The notes under the pieces are model-generated. The model did not search any database. It was not told where the DNA came from and saw only the letters and a list, made by a program, of their open reading frames with translations. The position numbers were made by a program, and so were the translations under genes. This document shows positions 9,472 to 19,461 of a DNA stretch of 64,000 nucleotides, one piece after another; position 1 is the first letter of the stretch, and the number at the start of each line of letters is the position of its first letter. This DNA comes from Clostridiales bacterium (GTDB taxonomy: Bacteria; Bacillota; Peptococcia; DRI-13; UBA5745). Where the stretch lies: NCBI GenBank assembly GCA_009782505.1, contig WRIW01000006.1, positions 1 to 64,000 of the forward strand. Reading direction: 5' to 3'.

Positions 9472-10193
9472 TCAGCCGACGCTTCCGCCACTTTGAACGC
9501 TTCAGTAAGGTCCAAGTCGCCGCTGTATATCGCCTTGCCGCAGATGGCGCCGTATATGCCCAGCCCTTTCAGCGCCCGTATATCTTCTAGCCCTTTGACG
9601 CCGCCGCTGGCGATGATTGGGCAGAACACATGTTCCGCCAATGCCCTCAACTGCTCCAGGTTAGGCCCGGCTAAGGTACCGTCCCGGGAGATATCGGTGA
9701 AGATAAGCGCTCCGGCGCCGAGCCTCTCCATCTCCGAGGCAGCGGACAGGTAGTCCGCCCCGCCTTCTTCCAGCCAGCCTTCCACCATGACCCGCCCGTC
9801 CTTCGCGTCTATCCCCACGGCTACCCTGTCCCCATAGCGGGCGGCCGCTTCCGCTACCAGCTCCGGCCGGCGCATGGCCGCCGTCCCCAGTATCACCCTT
9901 TGTATCCCGTGGCTCAGGTAGTAGTTGACAGCGTCCATGTCCCTTATGCCGCCCCCCAGCTCTACCAGGAGCCCGCTTTCCCCGGCTACCCTGAGGAAAA
10001 CCTCGCTGTTTTCCCTGCGCCCGGCTACGGCGCCGTCCAGATCTACCATATGCACCCAGGACGCCCCGGCTTCCTTGAAAGCCGCGGCTGCCGCCATGGG
10101 GTCGGGGGCTACCTCATGGGAAGTGGCGAAATCCCCTTTATATAAGCGCACGCAGCGCCCGTTCTGTATATCGATGGCCGGCAGCAGTATCAC
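9468..10193 (-). CDS. hisA: ProFAR isomerase
   Basis: [22 protein letters not shown]; overlaps both neighbours by 4 nt. Confidence 0.95.
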   Translation of the reverse strand: MILLPAIDIQNGRCVRLYKGDFATSHEVAPDPMAAAAAFKEAGASWVHMVDLDGAVAGRRENSEVFLRVAGESGLLVELGGGIRDMDAVNYYLSHGIQRVILGTAAMRRPELVAEAAARYGDRVAVGIDAKDGRVMVEGWLEEGGADYLSAASEMERLGAGALIFTDISRDGTLAGPNLEQLRALAEHVFCPIIASGGVKGLEDIRALKGLGIYGAICGKAIYSGDLDLTEAFKVAEASAE

Positions 10194-10786
10194 ACCAATA
10201 CGCCTTTCGACGAGAGTATCCCTTGCCCCTGTACGGGAGCCGCCGCCTGGCGCAGGGCATGGCCGAAAGCTTTAAATATAGCTTCGCATGAGTGGTGGTC
10301 GTTTTCCCCTTCCAGCAGGCGTATATGCAGGGTCATGCCCGCGGCGGAAACCAGCCCGCGGAAGAACTCCCGGGCCAGGCAGGTATCGAAGCCCCCGACG
10401 GACGGGTTGGCAAAGGCCGCGTCAAACTTCAGGTAAGGCCGCCCGCCGGCGTCCAGGGCGACCCGGGCCAGGGCGTCGTCCATGGGCAGAAGCATGCTGC
10501 CAAAGCGCGCGATGCCCCCGAAGTCCCCCAGGGCTTCCTTCAATGCCTGGCCGAGGACAATGCCGCAATCCTCCACCGTATGGTGGCCGTCTACCTCCAG
10601 GTCGCCTTTTACCGATACATTCAGGTCCAGCGAGGCGTGAACAGCCATAGCCGCGAGCATATGGTCGAAGAACCCTATGCCCGTATCGATATTAAACGTG
10701 CCCGCGCCGTCCAGATTGAGCACAAGATCGACGTCGGTTTCCTTCGTTTTTCTTTTGCACGCCGCCGTCCGTTCGGTTTTTTTCAT
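10190..10786 (-). CDS. hisB: Imidazoleglycerol-phosphate dehydratase
   Basis: TGIGFFDHMLAAMAVHASLDL, DGHHTVEDCGIVLGQAL. Confidence 0.96.
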   Translation of the reverse strand: MKKTERTAACKRKTKETDVDLVLNLDGAGTFNIDTGIGFFDHMLAAMAVHASLDLNVSVKGDLEVDGHHTVEDCGIVLGQALKEALGDFGGIARFGSMLLPMDDALARVALDAGGRPYLKFDAAFANPSVGGFDTCLAREFFRGLVSAAGMTLHIRLLEGENDHHSCEAIFKAFGHALRQAAAPVQGQGILSSKGVLV

Positions 10787-10827
10787 CGCTCATATCCCCT
10801 TCAATGTTTGATGTGGCTCTGCCCCGT

Positions 10828-11898
10828 CTACTGCAGCGTCCTCAGCGCATCCAGGAACTTCTGGTTTTCCTCCAGGTTCCCCACAGTGACCCGTAGGAAA
10901 TCCGGGAAGCAGCGCACCAGTATCCCTTTTTTCTTCAGAAACCCGTAGACCTCGTTGTTTTTCCCTTTGTTAAAGCAAAGCACCACAAAATTCGTTTTCG
11001 GCTCGGGGATGAGATGGAATTCATACAAGGTTCCCTTCCACTCCGCTTCCAGCTTGAGCAGGGCCCCCGCCAGGAACCCCCGGGCCGCCAGTATTTCCCT
11101 CTGCGCTTCTTTCAATATATCCTGATGCTTGTAGATAGCCGCCCCCGCCGCCTGGGTCATGGCGTTTACATTGTACGGCGATTTCAGGGCCTGTAAGGCT
11201 TTCGTCAGCTTCTTGTGGCAGACGGCGAAACCCAGCCGGATCGCGGCGCTGCCCACCGCTTTCGACGACGTGCGCAGGATGATGAGGTTGTCGAACTCTT
11301 CCGCCTCGTTGATCAGGCTTTGGTTCCAGAAGTCCATATATGCCTCGTCGATGACGACCAACACCTCCGGCAGCTCCTTAAGCAAGGCCCGCAGGGGCAT
11401 TTTCTTCAGCCCCTGGGACGTGGGGTTGCAGGGGTTGGAGAAGATGAGCCCCCGGCAGTGTTCCTCTTTCGCCAGCCTGACCAGGGCTTCCGGCTCGATG
11501 CGGTAGTCCCCGGCCTTTTGGTACCGGACCAGCTCGAGTTCCGCCTCGTCCGCGTAGAATTCATACATGGAGAAGTCCGGTTCGGCGACGAGGACTTTTT
11601 CCCCTTTTGAGAAAAAGCCGCTCAGGATCAGCCCGATGAGCTCGTCCGAACCGTTGCCCGCCGTGACCAGGGCCGGTTCGACGCTGTAGTAGTCCGCGAA
11701 GGCTTTGCAGCATTTGGCTGCCTCGGGGTCGGGGTAGCGGTTGAACGCCACTTTTCTTACCGCCGAAAGGATATCTTTCTTCATATCCGGATGCACGGGC
11801 AGAAAGGACTCCCCGGCGTTCAGGACTACTTTATACTTCCCCTTCTCTGTCTCGTAGGGGGCCAGATTGATCACTTTTTCGTTCAGCTGGTAGGTCAT
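10828..11898 (-). CDS. hisC: Histidinol-phosphate aminotransferase
   Basis: MTYQLNEKVINLAPYE..., GNGSDELIGLI, VVIDEAYMDF, RTSSKAVGSAAIRLGFAV; start set at ATG 11898. Confidence 0.93.
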   Translation of the reverse strand: MTYQLNEKVINLAPYETEKGKYKVVLNAGESFLPVHPDMKKDILSAVRKVAFNRYPDPEAAKCCKAFADYYSVEPALVTAGNGSDELIGLILSGFFSKGEKVLVAEPDFSMYEFYADEAELELVRYQKAGDYRIEPEALVRLAKEEHCRGLIFSNPCNPTSQGLKKMPLRALLKELPEVLVVIDEAYMDFWNQSLINEAEEFDNLIILRTSSKAVGSAAIRLGFAVCHKKLTKALQALKSPYNVNAMTQAAGAAIYKHQDILKEAQREILAARGFLAGALLKLEAEWKGTLYEFHLIPEPKTNFVVLCFNKGKNNEVYGFLKKKGILVRCFPDFLRVTVGNLEENQKFLDALRTLQ

Positions 11899-13190
11899 AA
11901 GCCTTCCTCCCGCCGTATCCTGACGGCATTCGCGTGGGCGTCCAGCCCTTCCTGGACGGCAAGCCGGCGGATATACGGCTCGGCTTCCGACAGCGCATCC
12001 TTGGGATACCACACGTAACTATAATACTTGATAAAGCTCTCAACTGACAAGGGGGAGAAAAAACGCGCGGTAAACCCTGTGGGCAACACATGGTTTGGCC
12101 CGGCGAAGTAGTCCCCAAGGGGCTCCGGGGAGTAATGCCCCAGGAAAAGCGCCCCGGCGTTGGTCAGCCGATCCGTGTAGGCCATAGGGTCGTCCAGCAT
12201 GACCTCCAGGTGCTCCGGGGCAAACGCGTTGGCGAAACGCACGCCGCTCTCCACATCCTCTGTGAGGACAACGGCGCCGTAGCGGTCCAGGGCTTCCCGG
12301 ACGACGGCTTCCCGGGGCAGCAAGGCGGCCTGCCGCTCCACTTCCGCCAGCACCTTGTCCGCCAGGCTCCGGCTATGGGTGACCAGCACGGCGGAAGCCA
12401 TCACGTCGTGCTCCGCCTGGGAGAGCAGATCCGCCGCCGCGTAAGCCGGGTCGGCGCTTTCGTCAGCCAGTACCAGTATTTCACTTGGCCCGGCGATCAT
12501 GTCGATATCCACCTCGCCGTACAGGAGCTTCTTCGCTGTAGCTACGTAAATGTTGCCGGGGCCGACGATCTTGTCCACCCTGGGTATCGTTTCGGTCCCG
12601 TAAGCCAGGGCTGCCACCGCCTGGGCGCCGCCCAGCAGAAAAACCCTGTCCACCCCCGCCAGCGCCGCCGCGGCAAGCACCGCCGGATCCGCCAGACCGT
12701 CCCTGCGGGGGGGCGTGACCATGATGATTTGCCCCACACCGGCGATCTTAGCCGGTATGGCGTTCATCAGCACCGTAGACGGGTAAGCCGCCGTGCCCCC
12801 CGGGACATATATCCCTACCCGGTGGAGCCCCCTGCACTTCCTGCCCAGCACGACGCCGTTTTCCTTTCTCTCTTCGAAGGCGCGGGGCCGCTGCTTGCTA
12901 TGGTATTCCCATATATTAGCAGCCGCTTTCTTCATCGCTTCGATCAGTTCCGGCGCCAGCCCGGCGGCGGCGTCGTCCAGGGCCTGGCGGGGCGCCTCCC
13001 TCACCGGCGGCAGGAATCCGTCCAGCTCCAGGGTAAAGCGGTCGCAGGCTTCGTCCCCGTGCTCCCTGACTTCGCCGATGATGGCGGAGACCCGGGCTTT
13101 GACAGCGGTATCGGTTTCCCTGTCCCTGGCTTTCAGCTCTTCGATGAAGCGGTACTCCGCCGTTCCGTCCGCCTGGATGACCCTCATCAT
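11895..13190 (-). CDS. hisD: Histidinol dehydrogenase
   Basis: GIYVPGGTAAYPSTVLMNAIPAKIAGV, AGPSEILVLADESA. Confidence 0.97.
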   Translation of the reverse strand: MMRVIQADGTAEYRFIEELKARDRETDTAVKARVSAIIGEVREHGDEACDRFTLELDGFLPPVREAPRQALDDAAAGLAPELIEAMKKAAANIWEYHSKQRPRAFEERKENGVVLGRKCRGLHRVGIYVPGGTAAYPSTVLMNAIPAKIAGVGQIIMVTPPRRDGLADPAVLAAAALAGVDRVFLLGGAQAVAALAYGTETIPRVDKIVGPGNIYVATAKKLLYGEVDIDMIAGPSEILVLADESADPAYAAADLLSQAEHDVMASAVLVTHSRSLADKVLAEVERQAALLPREAVVREALDRYGAVVLTEDVESGVRFANAFAPEHLEVMLDDPMAYTDRLTNAGALFLGHYSPEPLGDYFAGPNHVLPTGFTARFFSPLSVESFIKYYSYVWYPKDALSEAEPYIRRLAVQEGLDAHANAVRIRREEGL

Positions 13191-13834
13191 GCCCCTCCCT
13201 TTTCTACTGTGACCAGAGGCCGCAGGCGATGGATGAACCCGTCGATTTCTTCCTTGCGCAGCTTCATGCCAGCGACGTTGACCACAAGCCTGGCGGACAG
13301 GTGGGCGATATGCTCCTTTTCTTCCAGGCCGTTCGCCCGCAGCGTGCCCCCGGTCTCCACAATGTCCACGATGCCGTCGGCCAGCTCCAGCAGGGGGGCC
13401 AGCTCCACGGAGCCTTCGATTTTCACGATGTTTACATCCATGGCTTTGCTTTCAAAGAAGCCCCGGGCGATGTTTGGGTACTTGCTCGCCACGGTTTTCG
13501 CCCCGAAGCCCTGATAGAAATCCTTGCCGACGCCCGCGGCCAGTATCATACGGCAGCGGCCGAAGCCAAGATCCATCACCTCGTAGAGGCTCTGGGCCGA
13601 CTCCATGATGGTGTCCTTACCCACGATGCCCATGTCGCACACGCCGTGCTCCACATAGGTGATGATGTCCTGGGATTTCGCCAGAACAAGGTCCAGCCTT
13701 CCGCCGTCCAGGGGCAGGATGAGTTTCCTGCCCTTGTCCTTTGCCGCCGAGCAATCCATGCCCATTTTCTCCAGCAGCGCTTGTGTCTCTTCCTCAAGCC
13801 TGCCTTTCGCCACGGCGATCCGTAGTGGTTTCAT
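13187..13834 (-). CDS. hisG: ATP phosphoribosyltransferase, short form
   Basis: MKPLRIAVAKGRLEEE..., DIVETGGTLRANGL; short form consistent with hisZ next to it. Confidence 0.95.
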   Translation of the reverse strand: MKPLRIAVAKGRLEEETQALLEKMGMDCSAAKDKGRKLILPLDGGRLDLVLAKSQDIITYVEHGVCDMGIVGKDTIMESAQSLYEVMDLGFGRCRMILAAGVGKDFYQGFGAKTVASKYPNIARGFFESKAMDVNIVKIEGSVELAPLLELADGIVDIVETGGTLRANGLEEKEHIAHLSARLVVNVAGMKLRKEEIDGFIHRLRPLVTVEKGGA

Positions 13835-15060
13835 CCCGGCCCGCCTCCCTTCTCCGCATCCGGCCCGTAGATACGTACGGCCTCGCCCACGGTATGGATG
13901 CTGCTTATCCTCTTGCTTAGCGCGTAGGCCTTACATTGGTCGAGGTTCTCAAATAAGCCGTTTTCCACCGCCCCGCCCCGGCTTTCGCGCAGGGATTGGG
14001 CGTATTTCATGCCGTCGATCTCATAGCCCGGTTCACCCCACACCAGCAGCCCCGGCGCTTCCGATGGCTCCTCCGAGCCCTGATCCAGGCGGTTTTTCGT
14101 CAGCAGATCCACATTTACGCCGAAGCCTACGGCCGGAAGCTTTTCACCGAAGCGCTCCAGGAGGCGGTCATAGCGGCCCCCTACCAGTACGGCCTCCCCG
14201 GATCCCTGTAGGTATACCTGGAAGATGATGCCTGTGTAGTAGTCGTTGGCGTTGACGAATCCCAGGTCGAGCATGACTTTTTCCCCAAGGCCGAAGCGGG
14301 GCAGCATCTCGAATAAGGCGTGCATATATTCGATGATGTCCTTCGTCTCTTGGTCATGGAAGAGCCCCGCCGCCTGGCGGAACACTTCCCCCCCGCCGAA
14401 GAGCCCGGGCAGCGCCTTGATGACCCGTACCGCCTCCCCCTGCCCCATCGTGTCAAGGAAATCGCTGAGGGTAGGGTAATTTTTCGCCTGTATGAGCTGC
14501 CTGAGCTGCTCCTTGACCCTCTCGTCCGGCGTCAGCCTGGAGATCAGCAATTCGCACAGCCCGCCGTGCCCCAGCTCAATGCGGTAGTCCCGCAACCCGC
14601 AGGATTCCAGGGCCTCTGTCGCCAGCTGCAGCACTTCAAGGTCGGCCCGGATGGTATTGGCGCCGATGAGCTCCACCCCCATCTGGGAGGTCTCTATGTT
14701 GTGGCCGCTGTAGAGGTTTTTCTGCCGGTATATCCGCTGATTGTAGTATAACCGCAGCGGTTTCTCACTGTGCTTCAGCCTTGTGGCTGTCAGCCTGGCG
14801 ATGGGCGCCGTGGAGTCGGGGCGCAGGACCAGTATCCTGCCTTCGTTGTCCACAAGCTTGAACATGTGTTCGCTGCCCGTATTACCCGGCGCTTCGGCGA
14901 ATACGTCCAGGTATTCTATCCCCGGCGTGATCACCGGGCGGTAGCCGTAGCTTTGGAAGCTTGCTTTCAGCCTGTCTTCGATCCGGCCCTGGGCTTCGCA
15001 TTCCTCCAGGAGTATGTCTCTTGTGCCCTTTGGCGTGGACAAGTAATCCTTCTTTATCAT
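13831..15060 (-). CDS. hisZ: ATP phosphoribosyltransferase regulatory subunit
   Basis: HisRS-like 409 aa paralog next to hisG (TPKGTRDILLEECEAQGRIE, YYNQRIYRQKNL). Confidence 0.92.
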   Translation of the reverse strand: MIKKDYLSTPKGTRDILLEECEAQGRIEDRLKASFQSYGYRPVITPGIEYLDVFAEAPGNTGSEHMFKLVDNEGRILVLRPDSTAPIARLTATRLKHSEKPLRLYYNQRIYRQKNLYSGHNIETSQMGVELIGANTIRADLEVLQLATEALESCGLRDYRIELGHGGLCELLISRLTPDERVKEQLRQLIQAKNYPTLSDFLDTMGQGEAVRVIKALPGLFGGGEVFRQAAGLFHDQETKDIIEYMHALFEMLPRFGLGEKVMLDLGFVNANDYYTGIIFQVYLQGSGEAVLVGGRYDRLLERFGEKLPAVGFGVNVDLLTKNRLDQGSEEPSEAPGLLVWGEPGYEIDGMKYAQSLRESRGGAVENGLFENLDQCKAYALSKRISSIHTVGEAVRIYGPDAEKGGGPG

Positions 15061-15212
15061 CCCTTATCCGTCCTTTACTACTTTAACGCTTTATCGCTTT
15101 ACTTTGATGAAGTATACATAGCTCCGGCGTGTTTGTCAAGCCTATTGCCGCTTTTTTTGTGTTATAATATTGCTGTTTCGTTACAGTAACGATAGATAAA
15201 GGAGACTGCCCT

Positions 15213-16034
15213 ATGCCCGCGATGATTCCCATGGACCTCCACACCCACAGCGAAAACTCCCACGACGCTGACTATCCCGTCGGCGAGATGTGCGAAGCCG
15301 CCATCAAAGCCGGCGTCGCCGTTTACGCCGTCACCGACCATTATGACGTCAACAACCTAGACCCGGATTTTGCCTTACTCGACCGATCGATAAAGAGATC
15401 CGTCAGTGATATACTGGCCGCGAAAGAGCTCTACCGGGGCAAGCTTGAGCTTCTCGCGGGTATAGAGCTGGGCCAGCCCCTGGAGAAGCTGTCAAAATCT
15501 GAGGAGATCCTGGAAAGCTACCCCTTTGATTTCGTCCTGGGTTCGCTGCACAACGCGCCGGGGCGCCTGGACATATACTACTATAACCGGCCCGGGGATG
15601 GCAGCTTGTTTGACGCCGAGCTGGAAGCCTACTTCTCCGCCTTAGTGGAGATGATACACTGGGGCCGCTTTGACGCCGCCGCCCACATCACTTACCCCTT
15701 CCGCTTCATCTCACCGGGGGACAGGGAAAGCTACCCCTTCGGCCGCTGGGACGATTATCTGGAGGCTGCGGTGAAAACCCTGGCGGAGAAAGGGCTTGCC
15801 CTGGAGATAAATACGAACAACCCTTCTTACATCCTGCCCGGCTTGAGATGGATCAAGCGGTTTAGGGATCTGGGCGGAGAGAAGCTCACCCTGGGCTCCG
15901 ACGCCCATAGCCCGCGAAGGGTGGGTACGGGCATACCGGACGGCATGAGGGCAGCGGCAGAGGCGGGCTTTGATTATCTCTGCTATTTCGTCAACCGCGA
16001 GCCTAAGTATATTCGAATCTCGGATTATCCGTGA
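15213..16034 (+). CDS. PHP-domain phosphatase, probable histidinol-phosphatase (HisK type)
   Basis: MDLHTHSENSHDADYPVGEM, VLGSLHNAP, LGSDAHSPRRVG; divergent from his operon. Confidence 0.85.
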   Translation: MPAMIPMDLHTHSENSHDADYPVGEMCEAAIKAGVAVYAVTDHYDVNNLDPDFALLDRSIKRSVSDILAAKELYRGKLELLAGIELGQPLEKLSKSEEILESYPFDFVLGSLHNAPGRLDIYYYNRPGDGSLFDAELEAYFSALVEMIHWGRFDAAAHITYPFRFISPGDRESYPFGRWDDYLEAAVKTLAEKGLALEINTNNPSYILPGLRWIKRFRDLGGEKLTLGSDAHSPRRVGTGIPDGMRAAAEAGFDYLCYFVNREPKYIRISDYP

Positions 16035-16062
16035 CACAAAAGGGACGGTTCTCTTTGTGTCA
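16032..16062. repeat. REP-like palindrome TGACACAAAAGGGACGGTTCTCTTTGTGTCA
   Basis: 9-bp perfect outer arms flanking GGGACGGTTC core. Confidence 0.8.
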
Positions 16063-16075
16063 AATGCCCAAACCG

Positions 16076-17311
16076 CTACCACTCTTCAAACAAATGCCCG
16101 ATCAGCCGCCATCCTTCGTCCAGATACGGCCCCTTTGCCCCGTTCGCCTCGGTATAGGCAAGCCCGCCGCCGAGGTTTTTCCTGCTGTCGTAAAGCAGAT
16201 ACGGCACCGGTTCGCCGTCATGCCCCCGGTTTGACGTCAGTGTCTTGTGATCGCTGAGGATAAGCAGGCGGAAACCCTCCCCCAGCTTATCCAGCCCCTG
16301 GGTTAGCCTTGACACACAGCGGCTATCCAGCCACTCTATGGCTTGTATCTTGCCTTTCGTGTCGCCGTTGTGCGTGCACTCGTCCGGGGCTTCGATGTGG
16401 AGCAAGGCGAAATCCGCCCCTGCCGCCAGCCCTTCCAGGACGCCGTCGGTCTTGCCTTCGAAGTCCGTATCCAACTCGCCCGTCGCCCCTGGTACGGTCA
16501 TATAGCGCAAGCCGACCAGGGCGCCTATGCCCCACACCAGCGGCACGGCGCTCATGACGAAGCCGTCCTTATGATACTTCTCCCGGAAGTCCGGCAGGGC
16601 GATGGCTGAGCCTTCCGCCCATATCCATATCCCGTTAGCCGGCAGCTTTCCTTCAGCGCGGCGCCCTTCGTTGATGGGATGCTTGTCCAGTATCTGATGG
16701 GCCAGCTCCATCATTTCGTTGATGCCGGAAGCCGCCGGGCAGCCGGCAGGCAGCAGCCCGCCCACTTCCTCCCCCAGATGGTCGTGGGGGGGGATGGCGA
16801 CGAGCCCCTTGATGTCGGCGCCCTTCTGCACGGCGATGTGCCGGAAGGAAGGATTCAGGTGGAAGGCCATGCGGTTCTTCTCCGCCAGCTTCTGAAACCT
16901 TTTGTCCGCCAGCAGGCTTTGCATGAGGGCGACGGAGCTTTCCCCTTCGATGGATCCGCCGCTGTGGGAGAGTATCTTCTTGCGCCGATACGGGACGTCG
17001 CCGTCTTCCAGGGCGACCATATTGCAGCGGTAGGATACGTCCCCTTCTTCCAGGCTGACCCCCGACCCGGCTGCTTCCAGGGGGGAGCGGCCGGAGAAAT
17101 ACTTCCTCGGGTCGTAGCCAAACACGCTCAGGATAGCCGTATCACTGCCCGGCGCCACGCCCTCCGGTATCGTCCGGACGCTGCCCAGCTCGCCCTTCAT
17201 GGCAAGCCCGTCCATCACCGGCTTGCGGGCATACTCAAGGGGGGTCATGCCCCCCAGCTCGGGCACGGGGTTGTCCGCCATCCCGTCGCCGATCACAATG
17301 ACATATTTCAC
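16076..17311 (-). CDS. Cofactor-independent phosphoglycerate mutase, ApgM-type
   Basis: MKYVIVIGDGMADNPVPELGGMTPLEYARKP, GSDTAILSVFGYDP. Confidence 0.9.
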   Translation of the reverse strand: MKYVIVIGDGMADNPVPELGGMTPLEYARKPVMDGLAMKGELGSVRTIPEGVAPGSDTAILSVFGYDPRKYFSGRSPLEAAGSGVSLEEGDVSYRCNMVALEDGDVPYRRKKILSHSGGSIEGESSVALMQSLLADKRFQKLAEKNRMAFHLNPSFRHIAVQKGADIKGLVAIPPHDHLGEEVGGLLPAGCPAASGINEMMELAHQILDKHPINEGRRAEGKLPANGIWIWAEGSAIALPDFREKYHKDGFVMSAVPLVWGIGALVGLRYMTVPGATGELDTDFEGKTDGVLEGLAAGADFALLHIEAPDECTHNGDTKGKIQAIEWLDSRCVSRLTQGLDKLGEGFRLLILSDHKTLTSNRGHDGEPVPYLLYDSRKNLGGGLAYTEANGAKGPYLDEGWRLIGHLFEEW

Positions 17312-17428
17312 AACTCGCCTACTCCTTTGTCGTTAGATTTGCCTAATTCTTTTTCTAATAAATTTATTAGTAATTTTAGTCTATTGTGCGGACAAAAGCA
17401 AGGCGCTGCCAGTATTGAGTGTGAAAAT

Positions 17429-17466
17429 ACCCACCCGGCAAGGCTTTATGCTGCCCTGCCGGGTGG
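17429..17466. terminator. GC-rich hairpin, likely terminator
   Basis: CCACCCGGCAAGGC-TTTATGCT-GCCCTGCCGGGTGG. Confidence 0.6.
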
Positions 17467-17536
17467 ATTACTCTTTATGCGTTTTGCGGCAAACACGCCG
17501 ACTTAACTATATCAAGCGTATACTTTAACAGCCCTC

Positions 17537-17920
17537 TTATAGCTCCGCCTTCCACAGGCCGTGGAGGTTGCAGTACGCGAAGGCGGCGACGGCTTTGTCG
17601 CCGACGACCCCGAACACCAGTTCCGGCGCTTCTCCCGCCTTCAGGTTCTTGCGCTGCCCGCCCCTCTCCGTCTGCAGGTATATCCATTCGATGTGATGGT
17701 CCTCCGCCATGGGATGGGCGGCTGAACCCACCGATACCGTGCACTTCTCGCCGGATACCTTCACGACAGGGATGTGCTTCTCCCGGGCCGCTTCCGTCGA
17801 GTTGGGGATCAGCTCTTTCATCGGTTTGCCGCAGCACACCAAGGGCGCGCCGGTGATGGTGATGGCGCCTACCAGGTTGCCGCAGGTCACGCAGGTGAAG
17901 AACGCTTGTTTTTTCGCCAT
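17537..17920 (-). CDS. Desulfoferrodoxin / superoxide reductase
   Basis: FTCVTCGNLVGAITITGAPLVCCGKPM, EKCTVSVGSAAHPMAEDHHIEWIYLQTE, CNLHGLW. Confidence 0.93.
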   Translation of the reverse strand: MAKKQAFFTCVTCGNLVGAITITGAPLVCCGKPMKELIPNSTEAAREKHIPVVKVSGEKCTVSVGSAAHPMAEDHHIEWIYLQTERGGQRKNLKAGEAPELVFGVVGDKAVAAFAYCNLHGLWKAEL

Positions 17921-17944
17921 GATATAATCCCTCCATTCTTTTTT

Positions 17945-19387
17945 TTACAAATCGTAATACTTCTTAAACTCCAGGGGATGGGGGACGATGCTCACTTCCT
18001 CCGCGTCTTTCCTTATCTTCTTCAGCTGGTCGTCGATCAGGCCCTGGGAGAATACCCCTCCGTTTAGCAGGAACCCGTGATCCTTCTCCAAAGCGTCGGC
18101 CGCCTCCTCTAGGGATTTGGGCAGGCCTTTCACTACTTTTTTCTCTTCCTCGGTGAGGTAGTACATATTCTTGTCGTAAGGCCCGAAGCCAAGCTTAGTG
18201 GGGTCGGATTTCTTCTGGATCCCGTCCACGGCAGCCATGACGATAGCCGAATAACACAGATAGGGGTTCGACGTAGCGTCCGCCGGCCGGAACTCAAAGC
18301 GCTTGTCCTCCGGCTGGATGGCGTATCCCGGTATGCGGATGACGGCGCTGCGGTTAGCTGTGGCGAAGCAGATGGTCACCGGCGCCTCGTAGCCGGGCAC
18401 GAGCCTTTTGTAGGAGTTGGTAGACGGGCAGGTAAACGCCGTCAGGGCGGCGGCGTGCTCCAGGATGCCGCTTATGGCGTAGAGGGCTGTAGGGCTCAGG
18501 TTGGAATAACCCTTCTTGTCGTAGAACACGGGCTTCCCCCCATTGAACATCTGGAGATGCACATGCATGCCGTTGCCCGCTTCCCCATAAAATGGCTTCG
18601 GCATAAACGTCACGGTCTTGCCGTTTTTCACCGCGATATTTTTCACGAAATACTTCAGCTTCTGCGTCCTGTCCGCCATCTCCCTCAGGGTGGAGAAGTT
18701 CAGCTCGATCTCCACCTGCCCGGGCCCCCCGTTTTCCGAATGGTGGTACTTCACCGGGACGCCGTTGTCCTCCAGGGTGCGGACCATCTGGTTACGCAGC
18801 TCGTAGCTCACGTCCTGGGGCTGGTCGGCATGGTAGCCCTTATGCCCCATCACCTTGAAGCCTTTGTTTCGGTACAGGTCGTCGTAGGGGCTGTCGATGG
18901 AGTTCCAGCCGGCCTGAGCCGAGTCGAGATGCACCTCGATGTGGTTCATCTCATTGCGGTACTCTACATTGTCCAGCACATAGAACTCAAATTCCGGCCC
19001 GAAAAGGCAGTTGTCCGATATCTTCGCGTCCTTCAGGAAACGCTCCGCTTTTTCCGCCACATACCTGGGGTCGCCCTCGAAGCGCGTGTACGTCTCGTCT
19101 ATCCGGTAGATGTCGCCGATCATGGATATGGTCGGCGTTTCGATCACCGGGTCTACGAAAGCGGAGGACAAGTCCGGGATAAATACCATATCCGACTTCT
19201 CCACCGTCAGGAAGCCGTAGCTGGACCCGTCGAAGCCGATGCCTTTTTCCAGCAGCTCCGGGGTAAACCGCTCCACCGGGACGGACAGGTGATGCCACCT
19301 CCCGTCCAGATCGATTTCCTTAAAATCAAACATCTTGATGTTGTGCTTCTTCACCAAAGCCTGGATATCCGCGAAAGTCTTAGTCAT
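17945..19387 (-). CDS. glnA: Glutamine synthetase type I
   Basis: GIGFDGSSYGFLTVEKSDMVFIPD, NGMHVHLQMFNGG, FRPADATSNPYLCYSAIVMA. Confidence 0.96.
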   Translation of the reverse strand: MTKTFADIQALVKKHNIKMFDFKEIDLDGRWHHLSVPVERFTPELLEKGIGFDGSSYGFLTVEKSDMVFIPDLSSAFVDPVIETPTISMIGDIYRIDETYTRFEGDPRYVAEKAERFLKDAKISDNCLFGPEFEFYVLDNVEYRNEMNHIEVHLDSAQAGWNSIDSPYDDLYRNKGFKVMGHKGYHADQPQDVSYELRNQMVRTLEDNGVPVKYHHSENGGPGQVEIELNFSTLREMADRTQKLKYFVKNIAVKNGKTVTFMPKPFYGEAGNGMHVHLQMFNGGKPVFYDKKGYSNLSPTALYAISGILEHAAALTAFTCPSTNSYKRLVPGYEAPVTICFATANRSAVIRIPGYAIQPEDKRFEFRPADATSNPYLCYSAIVMAAVDGIQKKSDPTKLGFGPYDKNMYYLTEEEKKVVKGLPKSLEEAADALEKDHGFLLNGGVFSQGLIDDQLKKIRKDAEEVSIVPHPLEFKKYYDL

Positions 19388-19461
19388 CAGTATCTGCTCC
19401 CCTTATCCGTTAATCTATTGAAATGCATGAGATATTCTACCACAACGGCATCGATTATTCA

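Noticed and set aside
12090-13514. Long plus-strand ORF of 474 aa opposite hisD/hisG
   Set aside because: Antisense to strongly supported his genes; high-GC codon structure commonly leaves the opposite strand open; no recognisable domain.
17475-17936. 153-aa minus-strand ORF overlapping desulfoferrodoxin
   Set aside because: Out-of-frame shadow of the desulfoferrodoxin gene.
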